A DNA stretch of 64,000 nucleotides from Hyphodiscus hymeniophilus. Taxonomy: Eukaryota > Ascomycota > Leotiomycetes > Helotiales > Hyphodiscaceae. Positions 30,646-41,345 of this stretch are shown piece by piece. The stretch lies in contig VNKQ01000003.1 in NCBI GenBank assembly GCA_016508695.1, positions 992,001-1,056,000 on the forward strand, read 5' to 3'. The notes below the pieces were generated by a model. The model made no database searches, had not been told where the DNA came from, and saw only the letters and a list, made by a program, of their open reading frames with translations. Made by a program: the position numbers and the translations under genes. Numbering within the stretch: position 1 is the stretch's first letter; every line of letters begins with the position of its first letter.

Positions 30646-33642
30646 TCATCCTCTGGCATAAGGGTGGAAACCACGTTGACCACCTCTACCACCACCGCGA
30701 TAGTTTGCACCAGGCTTGCCAGCGTTCTTCGGTCCAGTTGGGGCATTTGCCGGAGCTGCACTTTGAGGTCCAGTCTGTGGTGGGGCCGAACCTCTATTGC
30801 TTCCACTACCCTTTCCACCCTGGAATCCACCACGTCCAGCACTTCCATTTCCACCAACGTTCGGTTGCGGAACATCATCGTACATTCCCTCCCAGGATGT
30901 TGGTCCCCCTCCCATACCACCGCCGTAGCTACCACCCTGAGAATACTGAGATTGTTCTCGCTGAGCTCGTCGCATCTGTTGCTGCTCGTACTTCTGTTGC
31001 TCAAACACCTGCTGCTCGTAGGCGTTGTAACCAGGCGTACCGACTCGTCCACCAGGATTGCTTGCCCCTCCAGCAGCATACTGACCAGCGTTGCCACCTC
31101 CCATGCCTTGTTGTTGCATCTGCATCTGGTGCATTTGCTGCATCTGTTGCATCATAGCGGGATTCATGCCTTGCATACCAGCCATTGCGGCACCGGGACT
31201 TTGTGGACTCTGACTTCGAGCACCAGCGGCACCACCACCTTGCATTTGTTGCATCTGTTGCATTTGCTGCATTTGCTGCATTTGTTGCATCTGCGCCATC
31301 TGCGCCATCATCGCTGGATTCATACCTCCAGCCATACCACCCATGCCTCGTCCACCACCCATAGCCATCTGCTGCTGCATCATAGCGAAGTATTGCTGCA
31401 TCCGTTGCCAGTACTGCGCCATGAGTTGGGGAGTCATACCACCGGGCGCCATCTGATTATCACCCTGCTGTTGCTGATTGGTGTTGTTTTGGGGTTCATC
31501 GCCTACACCTCCTTTTCGAAATCGGCCGCCTCTATTACCACTGCGGGTCTCTTCTTCCTCGCGCATGTTACCACGGGGTTGAGCTTTCTTGACTTCAATC
31601 GGCTTGCCAAGAATTTCGAGTGGTTGGGCAAGACAAGCATCAACAGCTGCTTCGCTATCGAAGGTAACGAATCCAAAGCCTCGTGGTCTACCAGTGTCTT
31701 TATCCATCATCAAGGTAGCATCAACGACTCGACCGAATTGCATGAAGTATTCCTTGAAATCTTGTTCATTGGCCTCTTGAGAGACACCGCCAACGAAAAT
31801 CTTGCTGGTTTTCTCCTGCTCGTCTCGAGGAATCGCACGTTTCGGATCGATCTTGAGGTGAGGTAAGTAAGTGCTCTGTAAAGTAACAGAAAGAGATTTA
31901 GAGGGACTTTGACGCGCGGTATTAGCAACAGTATGAGGATCGGGTCTCACAATTTTGCCATCAAGGTAGTGTTCCTTCACCATGACAATGTTAACAGTTC
32001 TAGCATCTTTGAAGGTCAAGAAGCCGAAGCCTCGAGAACGGCCGGATGCACCATCTCTCATGACAGTACATTCTAGGACCTCACCAAACTGTGAGAAGTA
32101 GTCTTTGAGCGATTCTGAGAGCGAGATTAGATAATATCAAATGGGAGAACTGCAACTAGGCACTTACGATCGGTAGTCTCCCAGTTCAATCCACCAATGA
32201 ACATTTTTCTGCAAGAGTTTGATAGTTAGCTTACATATTATTGAACGGCTACAAAATACCGAAAACATTGTGAGAAGAAATAATATCCATGGCTGAGATG
32301 GCTTGAGGGCGCTGCATTGCCCTTCCGTCGCTTCCCATAGACCACTGTTGCAAAGGCAATATCTCGCTAAGGCATGGCTGTTGGAATATCCTCCCATATC
32401 ATTCTGGGGATCCAAAAACTTCAATCCTAATTGGCAGGAGAGCTGAAAGCGAGTGAAGGATGGACGGGAAGTATTTCGGGACTGATTTTGGCAACGTTGG
32501 CGAGCGATTTCCCCCACAGCAGCACGCGGTAGACATGCCACGACTTTCCGACACACTTCCCAGAGATTCAGGCGACAAAGAATGGCACCACAAGATATCC
32601 AAGAACAATCGTGTCTTTTGCTATCGTTGCTAGGTATTGTAGCGTCGAGCGCTAGGCGCTGCCCGTTCTTCTAGAGCCTATCTGTGGCCTCCTATCTTGC
32701 TCTATGAAGATTATATCGACAATAGGCTATGTAGATGGCTTGCTATGGCCGCTGTTGTTGGCGAATGCATGAGGCGATACCAGATTCATGACAGCCACCA
32801 GCCGTTCCGTCGCTCCGTCATTATCTGCACTTGTGTCCCATTTGCCCAATTTTGATCCTGTTCCACCCAAGTGGCACCGGGGTTTCATAGCATGACTGCT
32901 CGCTGCTTCGAGTTTTCAAGATTCTTATGGGCCCATGGTGGCAGAATTCGCCAAATGCCTTATACGCCCAGGCAAAGTATTGTGTATCCCGCTCTTAGCC
33001 ATTCGATCCAACCTTCGCAACATCCCAATCCACTGAAGACTCTCGTGGTGCCAAACCCCCTGCCCAAGTCATATGTCTCAATTGCAAATGCCAAGGCGTT
33101 GCCTCTGCAGACCTTACAGCCTCTGCATGAGAGAAGCCAGCTCGCTCCATTGCATTTCATCATTCCTAAAATTATGAAGAGCTTCAGACATAAAGAAAAT
33201 ATAGATATCTTACCCATCTTCCTTGATACCCGGCCCATGTGCTTCATGGTGGTGGGAAGGAGGAGCATCATAACTATGTTCTGCTCCACCGCCATTGCCA
33301 AGATTGAAGTCTATCTCGTCATCATCATCCTCTTGTTCACCGCCGTACATCTGTTCATCGCCATTTCCGTTTTTCTCGGCTTCCGCTTCCTCAGCCTTGA
33401 CCTCTGCTACGGCGGGCTCGGATTTGTCTTCGGCCGGTGCGGTAGGCTTGGGTGCAGAATCATCTTCAGTATACCTAATGTCGACGTTATTTCTGTGTCT
33501 GAGAACTGAGGCGTGTGTAGAGATAGTTGAACAGGTGATGAACCACTTGTGAAACAGGCGCAGGAAATCTCAGTGAGATCAAGAGTTGTGGGATGACTTA
33601 CAGATCGGCGAAGAGATCATCTTCGAAATCTGGTTCTGCCAT
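30646..33642 (-). CDS. HRP1: HRP1/NAB4-type nuclear RNA-binding protein (two RRMs, Met/Gln-rich tail)
   Basis: This hnRNP-type protein resembles yeast Hrp1, the CFIB factor of pre-mRNA 3' end formation and mRNA export. Exons are 33642-33602, 33474-33214, 32208-32168, 32114-31951 and 31851-30646, in frame throughout, giving 570 aa. The N-terminus is acidic. RRM1 spans KMFIGGLNWETTD (exon 3) to RSRGFGFLTF. RRM2 has SKIFVGGVSQEANEQDF and RPRGFGFVTF. The tail holds long (Q)QM repeats, Gly/Asn-rich stretches and a final RGGGRGGQRGF, suiting methylation and phase separation. Intron 2 is 1,005 nt (33213-32209), far longer than any other here, but its splice sites join DGK|MFIGG exactly as in homologues. 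The gene is divergent from GYP1. Confidence 0.93.
31241..31310. repeat. Trinucleotide-type coding repeat (Gln-Gln-Met)
   Basis: Units TTGCAT[C/T]TG/TTGCATTTGCTG repeat within the HRP1 exon. On the minus strand they encode a run of Q-Q-M triplets. The unit is 9 bp, so copy changes keep the frame. Confidence 0.85.
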
Positions 33643-34026
33643 TGTGATTGTTGTGACGGCGCGGTAAGCTGTGGTGTGTTTAGTATTGGACTGGAGATGA
33701 TTGTGTCGTGCTGGCGCGTGGTCGAAGGACAGAGAGGCTCTGTCGTGTTGTTGTAAATTCTCTGGTTGGGAGGTGTCGCTATATTGACGTTACCACGCGG
33801 GAGATTCAAAGTCTGACCGCAAAAGAAGGCGCTGTAGAACACAAAAGGAATGGAAATGAAGATGAGTGAGAGTGTCTTTGAAGTGGAGTGAAATGTTTGA
33901 GTTGATGTCTACAGTAGTTCAGCTCGGCACCCGACTGGACGACGGCGCTAGTGAGCTCGCCTCGAAGTCGATTCGTCCCAGTCTTGAATAGTATAGAACA
34001 AACATCTGTCTTGAAGTTGTACAGCT
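33643..34026. promoter_or_regulatory. Shared divergent promoter (HRP1 / GYP1)
   Basis: A 384-bp interval separates the two start codons. No gene fits inside. No strong core motif is obvious. Confidence 0.4.
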
Positions 34027-36149
34027 ATGTTCTCTTCCTCAACTGGCAGCAAGAAACCGGTGCAACAGGTCAGTGCTCAAACCCAAAAGGTCAGAGAAAC
34101 AGGAAGCTGATTGCATGTAGGAGATGGTTCAAGTTGGTCAGTTGCTTCCCCGCCAAAAGCCGCCTTCTCTGCTTTCTGTAGCTTTTTGTAGCTGACCTAA
34201 CGATGCTAATGCGCACCTCTTGGTTTAGAAAGAGCCGAGTATGTTTCTGAACTCTTCAACAGGCACTGAATATATTACGAGATAAAAAGGGTGGCTGCAA
34301 GAGGACAAGTAGTAGCTGACGCGACCTCAGAACAGCATCTCCTTTCTGGAAGACTCGAAAATCTGATGGGCGGCGAGATTCGCCGCCGCAGAAACCAGTG
34401 CGGGACTCTGGGCTGGTCGTAGGAGCTTCATATTCCCATGCGGACATGCTCAACTTCGAAAGTTTGTATGTTGCAAAGAATAACCCCACCATGTGCTTTC
34501 CACACTTATTCACACGAATCAAGATCTTTAGGCTCGACTTCAGCACGTCCAAGGACGCCTCCATCTTCAAATTCCTACAAAGCCCGCAGCGATACTCCAC
34601 CATTGAACAGAGGACCTGCTCCTCCGCCACGAAGGACCTATACAGACTTTTTGTCTCGCACAAATAATGATTGGAAGGCAGAGGATGAAGGCGAAGACGA
34701 TGGTGAATACGGCTACGAGAACGATGACGGGGACGACTTTGGACTTCCGAGCATCTCTAGTATGAAGCGGAAAACAAAAAAGGAGCCGGGGCAAAGTAGT
34801 ATTGATTCGGCGGGGAATCTTTCGCCTTTTGGTCACGGTCTGGAAGGGAGCGTTGGAGGCTTTGGATTACGGCGATACTCAAATAGTGCAGATATTGCCA
34901 TTGAACGACCAACGCCCAGTTACCCAGTTGCTAAAAAGAGTGAAGGGAAAATTCTGAGACCTCAGTATAAGGAGATTCTTAGAGACCCCGCAAATTCGTT
35001 ACACCTGATCAATCATCCGCCAACACCAATTGATGCATCTCCCAAAGATATCGATGCCCACTCTGCACGCATTTCTAGGATCAACAAGTTCAAGAAGATC
35101 TTACAAGCTACCTCAATTTCTCTGACAGACCTGAGAGCGGCGGCATGGTCAGGTGTACCTGAAGAGGTCCGTGCAATGACATGGCAACTTCTGCTGGGAT
35201 ACCTTCCAACGAGCAGTGAAAGAAGGGTAGGCACTTTGGAACGGAAACGAAAGGAGTACCTCGATGGTGTACGGCAAGCTTTCGAGAGAGGTGGAACCAG
35301 CTCTACGCCAACAGGCAAAGCAAGAGGACTGGACGAAGCAGTCTGGCACCAGATCAGCATCGACGTACCCCGTACCAATCCACATCTGGAGCTATATGGA
35401 TACGAAGCTACCCAGAGGTCACTGGAAAGAATACTGTACGTCTGGGCGGTAAGACACCCTGCTAGTGGCTACGTTCAAGGTATTAACGACCTTGTTACAC
35501 CTTTCTGGCAAGTCTTTCTCGCCAGCTACATCACTGATTCGGACGTTGAAAGCGGCATGGATCCGGGACAGCTACCAAAGCCCGTTCTGGATGCCGTTGA
35601 AGCAGACTCATTTTGGTGTCTCACGAAGCTTCTCGATGGCATTCAAGATAATTATATATTTGCGCAGCCCGGCATTCAACGCCAAGTTGCGGCACTTCAT
35701 GACCTCACAGCAAGGATAGATGTGTCACTCGCGAAACACCTAGAGCGAGAGGGCGTAGAATTTATACAATTCAGTTTCAGGTGGATGAACTGCCTGCTAA
35801 TGCGAGAAATAAGTGTTCGAAACACTATAAGGATGTGGGACACATATATGGTAAATTCCGCTTTTGTTGCAAATGATAAGCTACTGACGTTGATCAGGCT
35901 GAGGAGCAAGGCTTCTCCGAATTCCATCTTTACGTCTGCGTCGCATTTCTCGTCAAGTGGTCTGATAAATTACTCAAGATGGATTTTCAAGAGGTCATGA
36001 TGTTCCTGCAGGCTCTTCCAACTAGAGATTGGACCGAAAAAGATATTGAACTGCTGTTGAGTGAAGCATTCATTTGGCAATCATTATTTAAAGGATCTTC
36101 ATCGCACTTGAGAGGTGGATCTAGCACAACACCATCGAACGCCGGATGA
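34027..36149 (+). CDS. GYP1: Rab GTPase-activating protein with TBC domain (GYP1/TBC1D22 type)
   Basis: This TBC-domain GAP of the Gyp1 branch acts on Golgi Rabs such as Ypt1. My model has five exons: 34027-34068, 34229-34238 (10 nt), 34336-34465, 34524-35850 and 35898-36149, together 586 aa. The N-terminal 200 residues are Ser/Pro-rich and disordered. In the TBC domain the arginine finger is in ISIDVPRTNPH (about residue 340), after VPEEVRAMTWQLLLGYLP. The glutamine finger is in GYVQGINDL (about 376). The MREISVRNTIRMWDTYM | AEEQGFSEFHLYVC block crosses the last intron and matches Gyp1 closely. The first three exons are less certain: the 10-nt exon (AAAGAGCCGA) is the only way I found to keep frame and the expected KEP..SPFWKTRKS start. 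Confidence 0.88.
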
Positions 36150-36887
36150 GATATTCCTATCACCTACGACAACAATCATATCACTCTACACGCACCCCTG
36201 TCTCAAACGCAAAAACCTCAAATTGCAGTTGATACTCAAGCACCGAGACCCCTTCAACATTAGTCACCCACTTCCCGCTTTGGTTCGAGGCCTTATGTTT
36301 TGATGGTGATCAATTTTGCTGGACCCAGCTATGCCAAGAGCATTCGCGGCTGGCCAAGGTATTCCGAGTGGTCTGTATTGGAACGAGTAGTCCCTAGAAG
36401 CTGCTAAAGGAACGTTCAACATCGAAAGGAATTATTTGGACCGTTGCAGGCTTTTCGATTTCCAACTGAAAATTGAATCACGCAGTTCTGGAACGGAAAT
36501 GCACTAGGAACGGGCAGCAATCCTGTATCACTCTTGCACGGTGAAAGAGCTCTGAATTACTCTAGGCATGGATCAAATGCAGACACGCGCACTAATCAGA
36601 CTTTCGGGCCCACGGGCTGCACGGGCTCGAGGGACTGATGCATGTACTCCCATCTTCATTGATCGAGGAGCTAGACGTTGGCCTCATGATTGCACGTGAA
36701 AGACGACTGGAAATAGAATCATGAATGTAGGGCAAGTTCCTACTCGAATCTCACGTGTGAGTATCTGTGAATCCCATCATATCTATGCAGCAATATGCCT
36801 CCAGTATCCTATGAACGCCACCCACCCATTTTCGTCCTTCCCGAAGCAAAGCAAGTAATCGAGCTACGCTTAACCAACAGTGAGCGA
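36150..36887. other. Intergenic, convergent 3' ends
   Basis: The 738 bp between GYP1 and the NASP-type gene contain no supported gene. CACGTG occurs twice (near 36694 and 36753, the second inside a palindrome CTCACGTGTGAG), which is unusual for a purely 3' region. Confidence 0.45.
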
Positions 36888-38456
36888 TCATCCATCAACA
36901 ACATCCTCCACCTTAGCCTTCTTCGCATCACTATCTTCGATATCATCCGCAGCCTTGCGCTTTCCATTCGTGCCGTTCGTACCTGCGCTTGCCTCGGGTG
37001 TACTTGCTTCAGGTTTTGCTTTGCGACGAACCAGTCCCGTAAGATCGGTCGCTGTCTTCTTCGCCTCTTCAATCCGAGCAGATGCGTCGGCTGGTGACTC
37101 GCCCAGTGTCGCACCCAGAATGCCACCCATTGTGTTGCTGCCGCTGGTGGGTCCGTAGAGGACATCTTTGACATCGACCGGTGGTTTCCTCAGTTCGGCC
37201 AGCTATGAAACCCGTCAGTGCTAATGTCTTCCCAACGTTAGGATTATGGTAGGACTTACTCGACCTTCCATATCAGCTACAATCTCTTTGACATCTGCGA
37301 TTTGTGCTCTAATAACCTCGTTATCTTCTGGAGAGTTCGAACTAGCCAGCTCAACCTCTTTATTTTGTAGCTTGAGCCTGGTACTCTTGATTGCAGCTTC
37401 AAGCTCTGTAACGGCCTCATCTCTCATGTCTTGATCAATATGCGTCTCATCTTCTTCGCCCTTGGGCTCTCCGCCATCCTCTTGTGTTCTAGTGATTGAT
37501 GCGAACTCAAGTGCGAGTGATAACTTGAAGTGCGCCTCTGCGACAATCTCAGATTCCTCCGGGTGAAGATCTTGCTTGAGTGCTAAAGCGGATCGGAAGT
37601 CGACGACCGCGCCAGGGAACCTAGAAGAGTTACAATAAGAACAGGTGGAAGGTAGTGATAGAAAGTACCTCTCATTCTCCAGTGAAATCTCAGCCAACAA
37701 GTCATGGGTATCCGCCATTCTCTCCTTGATGTGTTTGGTCATTAATGAATCTCCAACAACCTTTCCCTTGTCTCCTCCTTCCTCAGGTTCCTCCAATTTC
37801 TTCGAGTATAAGACGCGCGCCAGGTCAAGAACTTCGAATGCAGCTGCTAGATCATCATCTTCTTCCTCCGCTTCCCCTCCGGCTTCCTCAGCCTAGTTGA
37901 TTGTGAGCTCCTCTCTGCGCAATGGCCCAGCTGCACATACCTCGTCATCATCTGAGTCCTCAAAGTTCTCATCACCCGTAAATTGAAACAAGGGTTGCTT
38001 TGCACCACCCTCCTCTGCCTTCACACCACTACCATTCTGCTCCGCGATGATCGCAACACCCTCTTCCGCAACGCTGTCGAGCTCACTCTTCTCCTTGGCT
38101 GGCTCAGCCTTCTTCGCCTTCGCTGCACCATTAGGCTGCTTCTTCTCGGTGCCAGCTCGTCCACCTAGAACATCACTTTTGCTCTGACCAACTTTGAATA
38201 ACGAGCGACCGTAAAGAAAAAGTATCTCTGCATTCTCAGGAGACATCTCGCCATTCAGTTCAGCTTGAAGCTCTGATGCGCGTGCAAAGAGATCGGAGGC
38301 TTCATCGTAGTTCTTGTGTGCATATTGAGCTGTTGCTTTGGCGCATAGATCTGCGAGGGAGACTTTGACAGAATTGAAAGCGTCTTCTGCGCTCATTGGG
38401 GTTTCATTTTCTTCAGTAAGCGTGGTACTGGTAGATAGCTCGACTGGTTCAGCCAT
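36888..38456 (-). CDS. NASP/SHNi-TPR histone chaperone (Hif1/Sim3-like)
   Basis: This is a nuclear chaperone for histone H3(-H4) of the NASP family (yeast Hif1, fission yeast Sim3). Exons 38456-37941, 37892-37669, 37620-37260 and 37202-36888 give 471 aa. The first TPR is LCAKATAQYAHKNYDEASDLFARASEL (split here as AQYAHKNYDEASDLFARA). It is followed by EMSPENAEILFLYGRSLF and then the long acidic insertion (FEDSDDDE | AEEAGGEAEEEDDD) that marks the interrupted TPR of this family. The SHNi-TPR core continues as AEISLENERFPGAVVDFRSAL and EAHFKLSLALEF. A basic C-terminus (GKRKAADD, KKAKVED) supplies a nuclear signal. It is head-to-head with the polymerase epsilon subunit gene, 276 bp apart. Confidence 0.9.
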
Positions 38457-38732
38457 ATTGTTGAGAGTGAGGGATTGGGACGGGTGGCAGGACGATATTT
38501 CGGTGTAACGCGGAAGTGAATATTAGAGATCGATTAAGATTGGATTCGAATCGTTGGAATGAGCGCTTGGAAAGCAAGACTGAGAGTGTTTGCGACAGCG
38601 GACAGGAGGTAGCTTTCGTTCAAAGACCACTTAAGGAAAAAGTGGGGCACTCAAGATATCGACGCGTCGCGTCTCCCTCGACCTCAATTGATCGTAACAT
38701 CAACACCTTAGATTCATCGTCACATTACGATC
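38457..38732. promoter_or_regulatory. Shared divergent promoter with MCB (MluI) element (NASP-type / DPB2)
   Basis: The 276-bp interval between the two start codons contains a perfect ACGCGT (38662-38667), directly followed by TCGCGTC, which overlaps a second near-match. MCB elements bind MBF (Mbp1/Swi6-type) and drive G1/S transcription in ascomycetes; DNA polymerase subunit genes are classic targets. A reversed CCAAT (ATTGG, 38474-38478) lies near the NASP-type start. The motif is seen; its function is inferred. Confidence 0.6.
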
Positions 38733-41169
38733 ATGAGTCGACCAAATTATACGGAAAAGCCTCGAGCTGCCCCAATATTCAAGCCACCCCCAACTCCAGC
38801 ATCTTTCAATCCAATCCCCTCATCTTCCCCCGCATTTGGAACGCCAGTACATCCCATACGACCCTTCAATCCCACTACAGCTGCAGTAAAAGCTAGTATC
38901 CTTCCAGTCCTCCTGCCTCCCGCAACTCTGCGACCTCTGGCATTCCGAACTTTCACCAAGAAACATAGCTTGACGCTCACTTCTTCTGCTTTAAAAGTAC
39001 TGGCGACGTTCATTGGGAGGCATTGTGGCACAGAATGGCGAGAAGAAGGGTTAGCGGAGAAAGTGCTTGAGGAGGTTGCAAAAGGCTGGAAGAGCAGGAA
39101 TGGCGGGGTCATTGTCGAAGGAGAGGGGAACGATCTGAAAGATATTCTCAAGAATTTGGAAGGGAGCATGAATGGAGGAAGGATAGTTGGAAGCAGGGAG
39201 CTAAGTCGGCAAAACAGCCTTGTTCTTGGGTCATCACAGAACGGGGAGGTCTCTCACACAAGATCGGGACTTCGGCCGAATCCTTTGGGCAGAGAGGACA
39301 GCCAGTCGAGTCTGGGGTTATCCGCATTAGAGGTAGAGGACGAGGACGATGACGATGGGCTTGGAGATTTGAGGAAATGGCTGAAAGTTGTTGGCGCCTT
39401 TGATCAGCCTCGTCTTTTATACAATGTTGGCAAGAAGCATTTCGACAGGTTTTTGATCAGATTTCCTGCGATACAACAAAGACTGACCTAGCCCCAGAGA
39501 TGCCTCAATACCATCATTACTTCCATTACCAGCTCACAAGACTCAAGTTTTCCGAAACAGGTACAACCTCATCCACCAACGCCTCCTCAGGAATGAATCT
39601 TTCCAAGCACCCACTTTCGAAACCTCCAACGGCGCTACACTTAAACGTTCGACGTCTTCATTGGCCACCACTCAGCAATCATATAAACTCACTCCCATCG
39701 CTAATCTTCTGGGTCGAAATGGAAGCAATCACATGCTCCTAGGGCTTCTGACGATTTCTCCTAGCGGGACTTTAGCTATCAACGATCTAACTGGAAGCAT
39801 TGCACTAGATCTTACTCATGCTAAACCAATTCCCGATGATGGAGCTTGGTTTGCACCTGGAATGATTGTTTTAGTTGACGGCACCTATGAAGAGGATGAT
39901 AACAACGTTGGCCTTGGTGGCACCGGAGGCGTTGGAGGAACTATCGGTGGCAAATTCATAGGGTTCTTCATTGGAGGACCTCCCTGTGAACGCAGAACAG
40001 TCACACTGGGTGTCAGCAGCAAGAATGGAGAAGGAGATATCACAGCCGGAGGAGGATTCGGTTGGGTCGATTTCTTGGGCGTAGGCAGCGAACGAGCCGT
40101 GGGGCCGAAGATGCGAAAAATCGAGCAACGATTGATCGGGAAACCAGTCGGGCATGAGGGTCCCGGAGGCAGAGGTCGAATAGTGGTGATCGGCGAAGTG
40201 AATCTCGACCAGCCTCGGACTCTCCAGGCCTTGAAGAAACTACTTGGTCTGTATGCAGCGGAGTCAGAAGATGACACGCCCATGACATTTGTTCTTATGG
40301 GAAATTTTGTTCAATACGCAGTCATGGCTCGTGGTGGCAGCGGTGGCAGCATCGAGTACAAAGAGTATTTCGACGGCTTGGCCTCCACACTTTCCGATTA
40401 CCCCACCCTCCTCCAATCTGCCACCTTCATCTTCGTACCAGGTGATAACGACGGATGGGCTTCTTCCTTCTCAGCAGGCGCAGCAACACCCTTGCCTAGA
40501 AAAGCTGTCCCAGAGCTATTCACGACTCGCATTAAAAGAGCATTCGCAACAGCTAACGCAGAAGCCGAGAAAGAAAGAGGAAAGAAGACAGATGGAGAGG
40601 CGATCTGGACCAGCAATCCGTCACGAATCACTCTTTTTGGACCCCTCCACGAGATGGTCCTTTTCAGAGATAACATGTCTGGACGGCTTCGTCGGACAGC
40701 CGTCAAATTCTCGTCTTCCAAGCCCAGCGAAGAAGACGAGGATGTTGACATGGCGATTACGCCTACGGCAGAGCCTGATTCAGAGCCTGTTGACGTGGAA
40801 ATGGATCCAGAAGTTCGAGCAGCGGAATCTCATGCTGCAGAACAAAATGCTCAGGAAGATATTCTGTCGAGTGATCTTCACGCCGCGAGGAAACTGGTCA
40901 AGACGATCCTGGATCAAGGGTATCTGACGCCGTTTGGCATGGCGATTCGACCGGTGCTTTGGGACTATGCAAGTGCGTTGCAAGTCTATCCATTGCCGAC
41001 TGCAATGGTGCTGGCCGATACCGAAGCTCCCGCATTTTGTGTGACTTATGAAGGATGCCATGTGATGAATCCCGGAAGTGTAGTCGCACCGGGACGAAGA
41101 GGTGTTGCCAAATGGGTTGAATATGACATACAGAATAAGGTTGGTAAGGTCCGGGAAGCCTTATTCTAA
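38733..41169 (+). CDS. DPB2: DNA polymerase epsilon subunit B (Dpb2/POLE2)
   Basis: This non-catalytic subunit of DNA polymerase epsilon also links the enzyme to the CMG helicase at replication forks. Exons 38733-39448 and 39492-41169 (43-nt intron) give 797 aa. The N-terminus is Pro-rich, then a helical segment with FTKKHSLTLTSSALKVLATF. The OB-fold follows with FRNRYNLIHQRLLRNESF and LTPIANLLGR (LLG.lt..p.G...l.Dl.G). The calcineurin-like phosphoesterase domain, inactive in this family, has GRIVVIGEVNLDQPRTLQAL (about residue 465 on), FVLMGNFVQ and FVPGDNDG, and ends near NPGSVVAPGRRGVAKWVEYD. All are POLE2/Dpb2 marks. Length exceeds yeast Dpb2 (689 aa) because of low-complexity insertions. 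Confidence 0.95.
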
Positions 41170-41345
41170 GGTATGGCTGATTAGAGATTGGCGTTGGATT
41201 GGATTTACAGCCAATTACAAAAGCAGCTGGATAGCTTTGCTTGTAATGAGGAGTTCATTAATCATTATTAACATACCTTACGCTCTGACTGCGTGCCCAT
41301 TTTGTGCACCTTTTTCCCTCCGAATCTAAATTGTACAGTAGTGGC

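Noticed and set aside
32871..33509. 212-codon plus-strand ORF opposite HRP1
   Set aside because: It is a shadow: half overlaps HRP1 exon 2 on the other strand and the rest lies in its long intron, with no recognisable domain.
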